From Desulfurellaceae bacterium bin18 (GTDB lineage: Bacteria > Desulfobacterota > Binatia > Bin18), in NCBI GenBank assembly GCA_002238415.1, contig MPMI01000032.1:1-64000 (forward strand): DNA of 64,000 bases, in the 5' to 3' direction. Each line of letters starts with the position of its first letter. Position 1 is the first letter of the stretch. This document shows, one piece after another, positions 52,592-61,001 of this stretch. The notes beneath the pieces are model-generated. The model was not told the DNA's origin, ran no database searches, and saw only the letters and a program-made list of their open reading frames with translations. Both the position numbers and the translations under genes were made by a program.

Positions 52592-54191
52592 CTCCGCCTC
52601 CTCCGGTTCGCTTGATGAATAATACGGTTATCCCTGCGTAGCTCAACATAACGAGAGTCCCCGCGACGCACAACGTCACAAACCAATCACCGTACCGGGT
52701 GTAGAAAGAAGTCACGTGGGGCCAGGCAAGCTGATCGGCAATAAAGGTGGTCTCCAGGAGCGCTGTTTGGGCCTGAATCTGTCCATCGATATTCACGATG
52801 GCCGAAATCCCGGTATTCGCGGACCGCACCAGGGGCACTCGATTCTCGACGGCCCGCATGGCCTCCATTGCCTGATGTTGATAGGGCGCCGAGGTCTCTC
52901 CGAACCAGGCATCGTTGGTCACATTGATCAGTAGCCGCGCGCCGTTATGAACGAAGCGACGCGCCAGGTCAGGAAACACGCCCTCATAGCAGATAAGCAC
53001 CCCAAAGGTCTCAAAAGAGTCATCGTCCCCAGCTTCGTCGTCCGCGTGGAGGTCGCGTTGACGCTTTAAGGGAAGAGAAAAAACGGTCGGCGTCGTCCCT
53101 GGCGCAAAGTCGCCTATCCCTTCCACGAACTTATCCAGGAAGAAGAGCACGCTGTCTTGAAAAGGGATATATTCGCCAAAGGGGGTGAGGATCATCTTGT
53201 CGTAATGCCCCAGGATCGTCGTGTCCGGGGACAGGAGATAGGCCCGGTTGAACAGCGTGAGATCCGTCTTATCGGTTCGAAAGGCAGGACTGCCAAACAG
53301 AATAGGGGTCTTGGTGTCCTGGGCGAGGTCCAGCAGCCGGCCGCGATAGGTCACATCGGATTGAAAGAAAAAGGGTACTGCTGCCTCCGGCCAAATAACG
53401 AGGTCAACGGTTTGCTGTGTTATCTGGCGCGTGAGCTGCTCATAGCGAGCCAGGGTCAGCTCTTGATAATCGGGGTCCCATTTTTGATCCTGGGCAATAT
53501 TCCCCTGGGCGATCCCGACGTTCAGCGTATGGGCCGTGGGCAGCGCGGCCAACTGGCTGCGACGCCAGTTTCCCCAGCCCCACAGTCCGGTGATAATCAG
53601 GAGCAGGACCAGCAGCAAGCGACCGCGGCCCGGACGGGAAAAAGCGAGAAAGAGAACGATATTGCCAAAGATCACCAGCGCCGACAGCCCGTAGACGCCG
53701 GTGTATTCGACAAACTGAATCAGGTTGAGGAAGTTGTACTGCGAATAGCCCAGACTGACCCAGGGAAACCCAATAAAAAAGAATGAGCGGACCCACTCCA
53801 GGGCAACCCAGAGCATCGGTCCAAACACCAGCAGCGACCAACCGCTGCTGTGCGGTCCGCTCTGGTGATAGACGCTCAGACCGGCAGCAAAGACACCGGT
53901 GTAAGCCGACAGAATGGTGCACGCCAGGAGCAGCGGACCGACGGCAATAATATGAGGGATATTGCTGTACAGGCCAATCGTATCGACGATCCAATACAGC
54001 GTACACAGATAGAATCCCATACCGGCAAGCCAGCCCAGGCCGAAAGCCCGGCGCAGCGTCTGCCCCTGCGTCAGCCAGAGCAGCGGGATAAAAGCCACCC
54101 AGGCCAGGATATTCCAATCGACTTTCGGGAAGGCCAGGGCAAGCAGAACACCACTCACGCCGGCGAGCAGAACGGGCCACACACGCTGCAT
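52542..54191 (-). CDS. lnt: apolipoprotein N-acyltransferase
   Basis: 549 aa. Six or more N-terminal membrane spans are followed by a periplasmic nitrilase-like domain with Glu in VIWPEAAVPFFF, the Lys region and the catalytic Cys in VLICYEGVFPDLARRF, then a final membrane span. Adds the third acyl chain to lipoproteins, which indicates a Gram-negative type envelope. Its 3' end overlaps the start of prfB, and a ~60-base repeat lies just upstream of its start. Confidence 0.94.
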   Translation of the reverse strand: MQRVWPVLLAGVSGVLLALAFPKVDWNILAWVAFIPLLWLTQGQTLRRAFGLGWLAGMGFYLCTLYWIVDTIGLYSNIPHIIAVGPLLLACTILSAYTGVFAAGLSVYHQSGPHSSGWSLLVFGPMLWVALEWVRSFFFIGFPWVSLGYSQYNFLNLIQFVEYTGVYGLSALVIFGNIVLFLAFSRPGRGRLLLVLLLIITGLWGWGNWRRSQLAALPTAHTLNVGIAQGNIAQDQKWDPDYQELTLARYEQLTRQITQQTVDLVIWPEAAVPFFFQSDVTYRGRLLDLAQDTKTPILFGSPAFRTDKTDLTLFNRAYLLSPDTTILGHYDKMILTPFGEYIPFQDSVLFFLDKFVEGIGDFAPGTTPTVFSLPLKRQRDLHADDEAGDDDSFETFGVLICYEGVFPDLARRFVHNGARLLINVTNDAWFGETSAPYQHQAMEAMRAVENRVPLVRSANTGISAIVNIDGQIQAQTALLETTFIADQLAWPHVTSFYTRYGDWFVTLCVAGTLVMLSYAGITVLFIKRTGGGGDARGNRRKTTRSERTY

Positions 54192-54198
54192 AGATATC

Positions 54199-54258
54199 GC
54201 AGCCTAGCCTGCCTCTCCCAGCCTGGAAAGGCCAACCGCTCTCCTCATTATTCCAGCA
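54199..54258. repeat. dispersed ~60-base repeat, copy A
   Basis: Starts GCAGCCTAGCCTG, has the middle TCTCCCAGCCTGGAAAGGCC and ends CTCATTATTCCAGCA. Two further copies lie at 55099 and 61460, so the three lie around and on both sides of the Cas12c island. This copy differs from the other two in its GC-rich centre. Confidence 0.8.
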
Positions 54259-54300
54259 TGGGCCCAGACTCAGCATCTTTCAGCGGCCGACATACAAGGA

Positions 54301-54702
54301 TCAGCCGTGTTGCACCCCTTCCGCTTCAGCAGCCAGTCGAAGCTTCCGGTCCAGCGTCGCAAGGGGCCGCCGTTCGCGGATCGCAAGTTCAAGATAGAGC
54401 GAGTCGTACACGGTGAGACGGTGCTCTCGGGCCAATCGCAGTACCAGGGCGCTTTCTGGAGAGTAATCCAGGCGGACATCCAACGCGCTGATTTCCGCCT
54501 GGGCCGTAGCGGTTCCCGCCACCGTCAGGCGGCCCCGGCGTTCGCTCATCACGAGCACATTGCGTACCTCTGCCCACCAGAGATCTGGCGCCACCGCCCC
54601 TGAAGCAACAACCCTGTCAAGGACGGCGTCGGCTTCCGGCGAGCCCTCATCCCCGAGCAACCAAGCCACAGCAACCGAGCAATCCAGCACCAAGGCGCTC
54701 AA
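54301..54702 (-). CDS. vapC: PIN-domain toxin (VapC-like ribonuclease)
   Basis: 133 aa. PIN fold with the acidic metal-binding residues in VLDCSVAVAWLLGDE, WAEVRNVL, TVYDSLYLELAI and PLATLDRKL, a complete set. Likely an endoribonuclease toxin held by the small antitoxin encoded just upstream with a 4-base overlap. Confidence 0.9.
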   Translation of the reverse strand: MSALVLDCSVAVAWLLGDEGSPEADAVLDRVVASGAVAPDLWWAEVRNVLVMSERRGRLTVAGTATAQAEISALDVRLDYSPESALVLRLAREHRLTVYDSLYLELAIRERRPLATLDRKLRLAAEAEGVQHG

Positions 54703-54941
54703 GGCCTGCCCTCGTCACGCATCTGGAGTATTTCATCAATCGGGGCCCCTCCGAATTGTTCGCGCAGCTTTCGGATGTTCTTGGCAGCCTCAGCGGCCCG
54801 GTAATGGTCCGGCGCCTCGGGCGGCACTAACCGAGCCACGGGACGCCCACGTTTGGTAATAGTGATAGTCTCACCTTGCGCAACCGCATCGAGAAGAGCC
54901 GAGAGATTCGTTTTTGCCTCGAACGCGCCGACCTTCCGCAT
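54699..54941 (-). CDS. vapB: Phd/YefM-type antitoxin (VapB role)
   Basis: 80 aa. N-terminal Phd/YefM DNA-binding fold (VGAFEAKTNLSALLDAVAQGETITITKRGRPVARLVP) and a C-terminal tail (IDEILQMRDEGRP) that would wrap the PIN toxin. The ATG at 54941 has AAGGAG at good spacing. Partner of the PIN toxin, and next to the CRISPR locus. Confidence 0.9.
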   Translation of the reverse strand: MRKVGAFEAKTNLSALLDAVAQGETITITKRGRPVARLVPPEAPDHYRAAEAAKNIRKLREQFGGAPIDEILQMRDEGRP

Positions 54942-54969
54942 CCCATATCTCCTTGAAAAGAACTAGTTT

Positions 54970-54997
54970 ATTATCTGGTTGGATTTCGCATTGTCAA
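54970..54997 (-). promoter_or_regulatory. sigma-70-type promoter of the vapBC pair
   Basis: On the minus strand TTGACA (-35, perfect) and GATAAT (-10, five of six) are 16 bases apart, about 30 bases before the antitoxin start. Confidence 0.75.
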
Positions 54998-55098
54998 GTT
55001 CCGGGAATAGATGGAAGCCCCCTGCTCTGCAACGACTCGCGGTCAGTTCGAGCCTTGGGAGTCAGCGAAACTTTGACTGCTCGACAAGAGTGGCAACA

Positions 55099-55160
55099 GC
55101 AGCCTAGCCTGACTCTCCCAGCCTGGAAAGGCCGCACCGGCCTCCTCATTATTCCAGCAG
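55099..55160. repeat. dispersed ~60-base repeat, copy B
   Basis: Near-identical to the copy at 61460 (GCAGCCTAGC, TGACTCTCCCAGCCTGGAAA, GGCCGCACCGGCC, ATTATTCCAGCAGAAGCCG). The centre GGCC(GCAC)CGGCC is a small inverted repeat. Confidence 0.85.
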
Positions 55161-55482
55161 AAGCCGGACATGTCCTGATGCAGGGTGGTACGAATGACAG
55201 GAGCCAGGAAAGGAGCGCGTTTTATGGTCGCCCAGGGGCACTGTAACCCCTGGAGAGGGAAAGGGGGGAAAAGGGAAGGAAAGCCTGAAGCCGAACAGCC
55301 ATTTGACAGCTTCCACAATGGCCTCCCGAGCAGCTTCTTTGGACAAGTACCACTCCATCGGTCAAGCTGTACCAGTGGGGGTGAAAGTGTACCAGCACCA
55401 GCCATTTAAGAGGGTCGGCATACCCGCCCTCTGCTTTTTGATGTATCGTGGGGGGACTTTCGACCGGACGAGAAGGACGAAC

Positions 55483-58400
55483 ATGAGACGACAACATCAC
55501 GGTGGACAGAATGCGCGTGACTGGCGGCGCAAGGTAGCAGCGGCAGCACTTAGACAGAAAGAAAGTGTCTTCACCTATAAATTCGGGCTGAGCGTCAATG
55601 ACGGCGATTTCGACTTCGACGCGGCTGCCCGGACATACGACATTACTGAAGGTATTGAACGGGGGAGCTTAATCGGCTTGGTATGCGCAGTCCATCTGTC
55701 CGGGTTCCGTCTGTTTTCCAAGGTCGCGGAGACGCGCCAATTCCTGAACCGGAGCCGCTATCCCGAAAACGAATTTGCCCAAGCGCTTGCCGCCCACACC
55801 GAAATCGAAAATCCCAGCGTGACAGTCCAGTCGATTGAAAGCGTTTTCGTCACACCCCCACGAAAGCAAGATGGCGTCGCGCGTCTGTGGTCGGCTGACG
55901 AACTTGCCAAGCGACTGTTTCAAACCTGGAATAATCGTTCGCCAAGGGAAGGTGAGAGGAATCACCCGGAACTACTTCTGGCCCAGGGTATCGCTCGTGC
56001 AGTGACCAAAGCGTTTTCCGGGTGGAAGGAACTCGCTGACAACGCGGTCCATGCCCTGACTTGCGCCGACAATTATTTAGCGACTCTCGGAAACCGCTTT
56101 CCGAAGCTCAGCGACCTGCCGCCCCTCACCGCAGGCAGCACCCAGACCGGTACGCTCGCCTTTGATCCAGAATCGCCGTTTCTCAACATGACCGGCAACG
56201 AAGATATCTGGCTGCATCAGGTCGTTGCGGTCTGTGCTGGCAGACTGAAACGGTACATGCCTGAAATCGATCCATCCTCGCGCAAATTTGCCTCCCGTCT
56301 CACTGACAGTATCGTGAGCAGTCAGAATAATGGTTTGTCCTGGTTGTTCGGCAACGGCCTGCGTTTCCTTCGACAATCGAGTATCGCGCAGATTGCTGAA
56401 ACCCTCTCTGTCTCACAGAACGAGCACCGCCGGGTTGAACAACTAAAAGAGTTCGCGGACGCGATTCCTGTTAATCCCTTTTTCGCCACCGATGGCTACG
56501 CAGAGTTTCGCGGGTCGGTCGGTGGCAAGATATCCTCATGGGTTTCAAACTACTGGAAGCGTATTTGTGAACTGACCGTGCTGCATTCTCAGCCACCTGA
56601 CATTACCATCCCTGAAGGACTGTTGGCCTCCGAGAACGCTACCCTGTTTTCGGGTCAGCACACTGCTGCCGCCGGCCTAGTGGCTCTCTCCGCACGGCTT
56701 CCCTCACAAGTCAGGGACGCGGGTAAGGCGCTCTTCGTCTTGAGCGGGGACGGTGTTCCCCGCGCGGATGACATAGCCACGGTAGAGGATGTCGCCGGCG
56801 AATTAGCCGAACTCACGGGCCAACTCGCCATGCTCGACAATCGTATTCAACAAGAAATAGAACGCGCCCAAGATGCAAACGACGAAGGGCGAGTGGGAAG
56901 CCTCGCCTCGCTCAGACCCAATCCCACCAAGGAACTGAAAGAGCCGCCAAAACTGAATAGGATATCCGGCGGAACTGCTGATGCCGCCGGCGAACTAGCA
57001 CGTCTGGAAACCAGTCTGAACGACCTCATACGGGCACGTCGCGAGCACTTTTATCGGCTCGCAGAATGGACAGGTAACACTGCTTCGCTTGACCCCTTAC
57101 CCGCTCTGGCTGAACGCGAGCGGAAAGCGCTCACCGACCGAGGTATGGACCCCACGTTGGCGGAGGCGGACGAATACGCGCTACGGCGTCTGCTTCATCG
57201 CATTGCTGGCATGGCGCGTCGGCTGTCGCCAAACGAAGCCAAGCGGGTTCGAGAGACCATGACACCGCTCTTTCTCAAAAAGCGAGAAGCGAATCTGTAT
57301 TTCCATAATCGTGCTGGGGCTCTCTACCGCCACCCTTTCAGCAACTCACGACATCAGCCGTATAGCATCGACCTGAACCGCGCCCGCGCAACCGACTGGC
57401 TGGCGTGGCTGGAGGAGCGAGCCAGAGAAATGCTTGGGCTCCTCGGCTCGGGCGCGCCCGCGAATCACGAGTATTTGCGTGATCTTTTGTCCATCGAAAC
57501 CTTTGTTTTTACGACGCGGCTCAGCGGTCTGCCTGCTCAGGTGCCAGGATACCTGGCAAAACCAAAGAGCGACCTTACCAACATTCCTCCCTTGCTCGCT
57601 GCGCAACTCGACGTTGACGAGGTTTCCCGCGATGTTGCCCTGCGCGCCTTCAATCTGTTCAACAGCGCTATCAACGGACTGTCGTTTCGTGCATTCCGCG
57701 ACAGCTTTATCGTGCGCACGAAATTTCTGCGCCTCGGACACGACGAGTTGTTTTATGTCCCGAAGGCCCGCGCTTGGAAGCCGCCGGCTGACTATCGTTC
57801 GGCTAAGGGGAAGATATCCAAAGGCTTGGCGCTCCCCGCGGTCAAGCGAAACGAAGCAGGCTCCATTCTTCCCCGTGAAACCACGCAGGGGTTGAGCAGG
57901 GCAAAGTTTCCCGAGGGCTCGCACGCCCTGTTGAGTCAGGCGCCGCATGACTGGTTCGTCGAACTGGACCTTCGCCATGATAAGATGCCACAGTTGGCCG
58001 GTTTGCCCGTCAAGATGAATGCAGACGGGCTCAAAGGTTGGCGAGCCCGGAGAAGGCCGACCTTTCGGCTGGCTGGCCCACCTTCCTTCAAGACGTGGCT
58101 CGACCGCGCTTTGACAAGCACGGCCGTGAAGCTTGGCGACTATACGCTCATTCTCGACCAATCCTTCAAGCAGTCTTTGCGGGTCGAGGACGGGGAAGTG
58201 CGTCTTTCGGCTGAACCAGCAGGGATCAAAGCAGAGATCGCTGTTCCCGTGATTGATGCCCGACCGTTCCCCGAGACTGAAGCCGAAGCGCTGTTTGACA
58301 ATATCATCGGCATAGACCTTGGCGAACGGCGAATCGGATACGCGGTCTTCTCACTCCCAGCTCTGCTCAAAAGCGGCAACCCGACGCGGGTGAAACCAAC

Positions 58401-59271
58401 CGTAGTCGGCTCTGTCGCAATTCCCGCCTTCAGAAGATTGATGGCCGCAGTGCGACGACATCGCGGTTCACGACAGCCCAACCAGAAAGTGAGCCAAACC
58501 TACTCAACAGCCCTTCAACAGTTTCGTGAAAACGTGGTCGGTGATGTGTGCAATCGCATAGATACACTGTGTGAGCGGTATCGTGCCTTTCCGGTACTTG
58601 AGAGCTCGGTCGCCAATTTTGAGACAGGCGCTAACCAACTGAAGCTGATCTACGGCACGGTCCTCCGGCGCTACACCTTTTCAAACGTAGATGCCCACAA
58701 GTCTGCCCGTAGCGCCTATTGGTATTCGGCGAATAGATGGCAGCATCCCTACCTATTCGTGCGGGAGTGGAACAAGGCGCAACGCACATTTACAGGCTCC
58801 GCCAAACCCTTGGCAATCTATCCCGGTGTCACGATTCATCCCGCCGGCACAAGCCAAATCTGTCATCGCTGTGGTCGGAACGCCCTCCGCGCGCTGCGCA
58901 ACATGCCGGATAGAACAATTAGGGTGGGAAAGGATGGCTTGATAGTTCTAGCGGATAGTACGATCCGGCTACTGGAGCGTGCTGATTATTCAGACCGCGA
59001 GCTAAAGACGTTCAAACGCCGCAAGCAACGTCCGCCGCTCAATATGCCTGTCCCAGAGGGAGCACGGCCACGTGACCAACTGGAACGTGTCCTCAGGCGT
59101 AATATGCGGCAACAGCCTCAATCCGAAATGTCGCCCGACACCACCCAGGCACGCTTCACCTGCGTGTATACGGACTGCGGGTTCGAGGGCCATGCGGACG
59201 AAAACGCCGCGGTCAATATCGGACGCCGGTTCCTTGAACGGATTGACATCGAAGCGTCGAGCAGGACGTGA
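55483..59271 (+). CDS. cas12c: Cas12c effector nuclease (type V-C CRISPR)
   Basis: 1262 aa from ATG 55483, preceded by AGAAGGA. Similar along its length to the Cas12c (C2c3) sequence I remember: ERGSLIGLVCAVHLSGFRLF near the N-terminus, NGLSWLFGNGLRFLRQ, ISSWVSNYWKRICEL and the C-terminal ADENAAVNIGRRFL. The split RuvC residues are all present: Asp945 (GIDLGERRIGYAVF), Glu1040 (FPVLESSVANFE) and Asp1239 (HADENAA). A zinc ribbon lies between motifs II and III (Cys1127, Cys1130, Cys1227, Cys1232). Cas12c is known to use a crRNA with a short scoutRNA, to process its crRNA with RuvC and to bind DNA with little cleavage. An in-frame upstream extension to 55303 is probably untranslated. Confidence 0.93.
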   Translation: MRRQHHGGQNARDWRRKVAAAALRQKESVFTYKFGLSVNDGDFDFDAAARTYDITEGIERGSLIGLVCAVHLSGFRLFSKVAETRQFLNRSRYPENEFAQALAAHTEIENPSVTVQSIESVFVTPPRKQDGVARLWSADELAKRLFQTWNNRSPREGERNHPELLLAQGIARAVTKAFSGWKELADNAVHALTCADNYLATLGNRFPKLSDLPPLTAGSTQTGTLAFDPESPFLNMTGNEDIWLHQVVAVCAGRLKRYMPEIDPSSRKFASRLTDSIVSSQNNGLSWLFGNGLRFLRQSSIAQIAETLSVSQNEHRRVEQLKEFADAIPVNPFFATDGYAEFRGSVGGKISSWVSNYWKRICELTVLHSQPPDITIPEGLLASENATLFSGQHTAAAGLVALSARLPSQVRDAGKALFVLSGDGVPRADDIATVEDVAGELAELTGQLAMLDNRIQQEIERAQDANDEGRVGSLASLRPNPTKELKEPPKLNRISGGTADAAGELARLETSLNDLIRARREHFYRLAEWTGNTASLDPLPALAERERKALTDRGMDPTLAEADEYALRRLLHRIAGMARRLSPNEAKRVRETMTPLFLKKREANLYFHNRAGALYRHPFSNSRHQPYSIDLNRARATDWLAWLEERAREMLGLLGSGAPANHEYLRDLLSIETFVFTTRLSGLPAQVPGYLAKPKSDLTNIPPLLAAQLDVDEVSRDVALRAFNLFNSAINGLSFRAFRDSFIVRTKFLRLGHDELFYVPKARAWKPPADYRSAKGKISKGLALPAVKRNEAGSILPRETTQGLSRAKFPEGSHALLSQAPHDWFVELDLRHDKMPQLAGLPVKMNADGLKGWRARRRPTFRLAGPPSFKTWLDRALTSTAVKLGDYTLILDQSFKQSLRVEDGEVRLSAEPAGIKAEIAVPVIDARPFPETEAEALFDNIIGIDLGERRIGYAVFSLPALLKSGNPTRVKPTVVGSVAIPAFRRLMAAVRRHRGSRQPNQKVSQTYSTALQQFRENVVGDVCNRIDTLCERYRAFPVLESSVANFETGANQLKLIYGTVLRRYTFSNVDAHKSARSAYWYSANRWQHPYLFVREWNKAQRTFTGSAKPLAIYPGVTIHPAGTSQICHRCGRNALRALRNMPDRTIRVGKDGLIVLADSTIRLLERADYSDRELKTFKRRKQRPPLNMPVPEGARPRDQLERVLRRNMRQQPQSEMSPDTTQARFTCVYTDCGFEGHADENAAVNIGRRFLERIDIEASSRT

Positions 59272-59317
59272 CGGGACTTGACCGCAGCGCGGGAATGAAC
59301 GACCATGCCCCCCATTC

Positions 59318-59413
59318 CCTTCCAGGTCCAAAGGACTGATCATCCATACCTCAACCTGGAAGGCGTCCACGCCTCCCCGGACGCCCTTCAAAAAGGGGAG
59401 GCACTTCCCCTTC
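59318..59413. other. structured convergent gap with 9-base anti-repeat; terminator or scoutRNA candidate
   Basis: Between the cas12c and cas1 stop codons. Two perfect stems are visible: CCTTCCAGGT (59318-59327) with ACCTGGAAGG (59354-59363), and GCCTCCCC (59371-59378) with GGGGAGGC (59395-59402). Directly after, TTCCCCTTC (59405-59413) is the exact complement of GAAGGGGAA inside the CRISPR repeat. A bidirectional terminator is the plain explanation; a small RNA that pairs with the repeat is the alternative. Confidence 0.35.
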
Positions 59414-59416
59414 TTC

Positions 59417-60445
59417 CTATCTGACAGGCATATCTCCGGGTAATCGATAAGAAACCTTCGGAGGCCGCCCGCCCTTTCGTTCGCCTTCGGAAGGGATGAC
59501 AAGCCGCCGCATGTCACCGGTAAGATACGCCCGTAAAGCCAGCACGTTGCCGTGCAACAGATTTTTACGACGCACGCGCTGCCGTGTCGCGGGAACGTAG
59601 ACAACTTTCTCTAACTGGTTTTTCAGCATAGATAAGGAGGCCTTTGTCAGCATGTCGGAGTCGCCATCCACACTCTGCGTGCCGCACGCCGCAGCAAGAG
59701 CTTCTTCAATCATATACCGGGCAGGCTCCATGAGGTCGTAGACCAGTCCCATGTAGTCGGTTCCCTCATGGAGAAATCCGTGACTGGGCGACAGGCGGTG
59801 TATCAACAACCATCGTAAAATGACGCCGGCAAGAAACATGGACCCTGCATCGAGCGCGGCTGCCAACGGCCCCTTCTCCCTGCGAGTTACGTTCGGGTGG
59901 CCCAGTTGGCTGAAATATATCCGCCAGTACCTCCGTGATTGTTCAGCCTCCCAGACACGCACCTGCCCGAGGCTGCGCGCCCGTGCGAGCCGTCCATAGA
60001 CGGCACTCGGTGTGGGAAGCTTATGCTCGACTGCTCGAAAACGTTCACGCACCAAAGTACGCGCAATATAGACGCGTTTCGTCCGGTTTGTCCGGGTAAT
60101 GATCTGTTTTGTCAGAATATCTTCAGAATCGGCGCGGGGCGCCGGCAGGAAAATCGCGGGTCGCCCGATATTGCGCCGATGGACAAGGAGCGGAACACGT
60201 CGAACCGCAAGTTCATCAATGAGCGTGACCGGAATTTGTCCAGACGCACCGTAGAACATAACGCAGTCGAGCTTCGACAAATCGGTATCGACCTCGCCTC
60301 CGTTGTACGAGAACCGCCAAGTATTCTTCCTAAGTTTCTCGACCTGAGAGACATAGGGCAACCACAAGGTTGCCTTTCCACCTCGCCTATTCGATTTCCA
60401 TGTCCAAATTGAATCTGGATGTTGAAATTCATTAATTTCAGTCAT
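59417..60445 (-). CDS. cas1: Cas1 integrase of the type V-C system
   Basis: 342 aa from ATG 60445 (AAAAGG ribosome site; a TTG at 60463 is also in frame). The Cas1 metal-binding residues are present: Glu168 (WEAEQSRRYW), His226 (HGFLHEGTD) and Asp237 (VYDLMEPARYMIEE). No cas2 or cas4 is found nearby, as described for type V-C, where Cas1 alone can integrate short spacers. The gene is convergent with cas12c and divergent from the array, whose leader lies in the 59 bases upstream of this start. Confidence 0.94.
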   Translation of the reverse strand: MTEINEFQHPDSIWTWKSNRRGGKATLWLPYVSQVEKLRKNTWRFSYNGGEVDTDLSKLDCVMFYGASGQIPVTLIDELAVRRVPLLVHRRNIGRPAIFLPAPRADSEDILTKQIITRTNRTKRVYIARTLVRERFRAVEHKLPTPSAVYGRLARARSLGQVRVWEAEQSRRYWRIYFSQLGHPNVTRREKGPLAAALDAGSMFLAGVILRWLLIHRLSPSHGFLHEGTDYMGLVYDLMEPARYMIEEALAAACGTQSVDGDSDMLTKASLSMLKNQLEKVVYVPATRQRVRRKNLLHGNVLALRAYLTGDMRRLVIPSEGERKGGRPPKVSYRLPGDMPVR

Positions 60446-60504
60446 AAATAGCCTTTTAAACAAATAGGAAAAGATTTGTAATACAATAAGTTACCTGGTA
60501 AAAG
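60446..60504 (+). promoter_or_regulatory. AT-rich CRISPR leader between cas1 and the array
   Basis: 59 bases, clearly richer in A and T than the surroundings, adjoining the first intact repeat. On the plus strand a TACAAT box (60482-60487) could be the -10 of an array promoter; the -35 is weak. The decayed repeat is at the far end, which agrees with a leader on this side. Confidence 0.55.
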
Positions 60505-60744
60505 ACCAGCTTTGAAGGGGAATTAGAGGCAGCCGATTGCAACAGCCACCAGCTTTGAAGGGGAATTAGAGGCTTTTCCCGATGGCCGTAACCAGCTTTG
60601 AAGGGGAATTAGAGGTCAATGGCATAAGTTAGGACCAGCTTTGAAGGGGAATTAGAGGTCGGGGCGGTTCGTGTAAGCCAGCTTTGAAGGGGAATTAGAG
60701 GTCAGAAGCCTATTAGGAAACCAGCTTTAGACCCACATTGGTAT
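60505..60744 (+). CRISPR. type V-C CRISPR array, five repeats plus one decayed terminal repeat
   Basis: Five near-identical 25-base repeats (starting ACCAGCTTTGAAG and ending GGAATTAGAGG) at 60505, 60548, 60591, 60634 and 60677, a strict 43-base period. The fifth has G for the first A. Spacers are all 18 bases: CAGCCGATTGCAACAGCC, CTTTTCCCGATGGCCGTA, TCAATGGCATAAGTTAGG, TCGGGGCGGTTCGTGTAA, TCAGAAGCCTATTAGGAA. A sixth repeat at 60720 keeps only ACCAGCTTT and then diverges, marking the leader-distal end, so transcription should run rightward. Very short repeats and spacers are a known trait of V-C and V-D systems. Confidence 0.95.
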
Positions 60745-61001
60745 GAGCTGGCGGAGTACGTCTCGACCAGGCCAGACATGAAGACCTGCAAGAAGTTCTG
60801 CCTGTTCACAAGGCTGGTGTTGGGTGAGGAAGGTACGGATGGCTTGACGAATCGCGGACGGGCCTGCATGGTTTGCCACAGGTGGCCCCCTTTTCCGCCC
60901 CCTGCTCTCAACAGAGGGTGGTATGTAGTTTTCAAGACCCCGGATAAAACCGGGGTCTTGGCGTTTCAGAGACTATATGGGCTCAATTTCAGCACAGCAA
61001 G
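60745..61001. other. non-coding region after the array
   Basis: 257 bases between the decayed last repeat and the secreted-protein gene. A 77-codon frame (60778-61011, plus strand) stays open back through the last repeat but shows no recognisable similarity and overlaps a terminator hairpin, so I do not call it a gene. No anti-repeat longer than six bases was found here by eye. Confidence 0.4.
60933..60960. terminator. strong hairpin, probable bidirectional terminator
   Basis: Perfect 11-base stem CAAGACCCCGG / CCGGGGTCTTG with the loop ATAAAA, between the array and the convergent secreted-protein gene. No long T-run follows on either side, so termination efficiency is uncertain. Confidence 0.6.

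Larger units (their letters stand above)
54942..55482. other. 541-base non-coding region upstream of cas12c
   Basis: Holds the vapBC promoter, copy B of the dispersed repeat, a hairpin CCAGGGG/CCCCTGG at 55232-55253 followed by a purine-rich run, and two TGTACCAG direct repeats 20 bases apart (55369, 55389). The cas12c frame stays open upstream to 55303 but without similarity to the effector. The region could hold the promoter of cas12c or a small RNA; no sigma-70 promoter is clear on the plus strand. Confidence 0.5.

Noticed and set aside
55303-55482. Upstream in-frame extension of cas12c (60 residues)
   Set aside because: No similarity to Cas12c there, while the ATG at 55483 has a good ribosome site and homology starts soon after.
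57346-58161. 271-codon minus-strand frame inside cas12c
   Set aside because: Shadow frame; no family features and fully inside a strong coding region.
55483-59271. Effector as Cas12d (CasY) or Cas12b
   Set aside because: Cas1-only context would also fit Cas12d, but the residue patterns at both ends match Cas12c; Cas12b loci carry cas4-cas1 and cas2.
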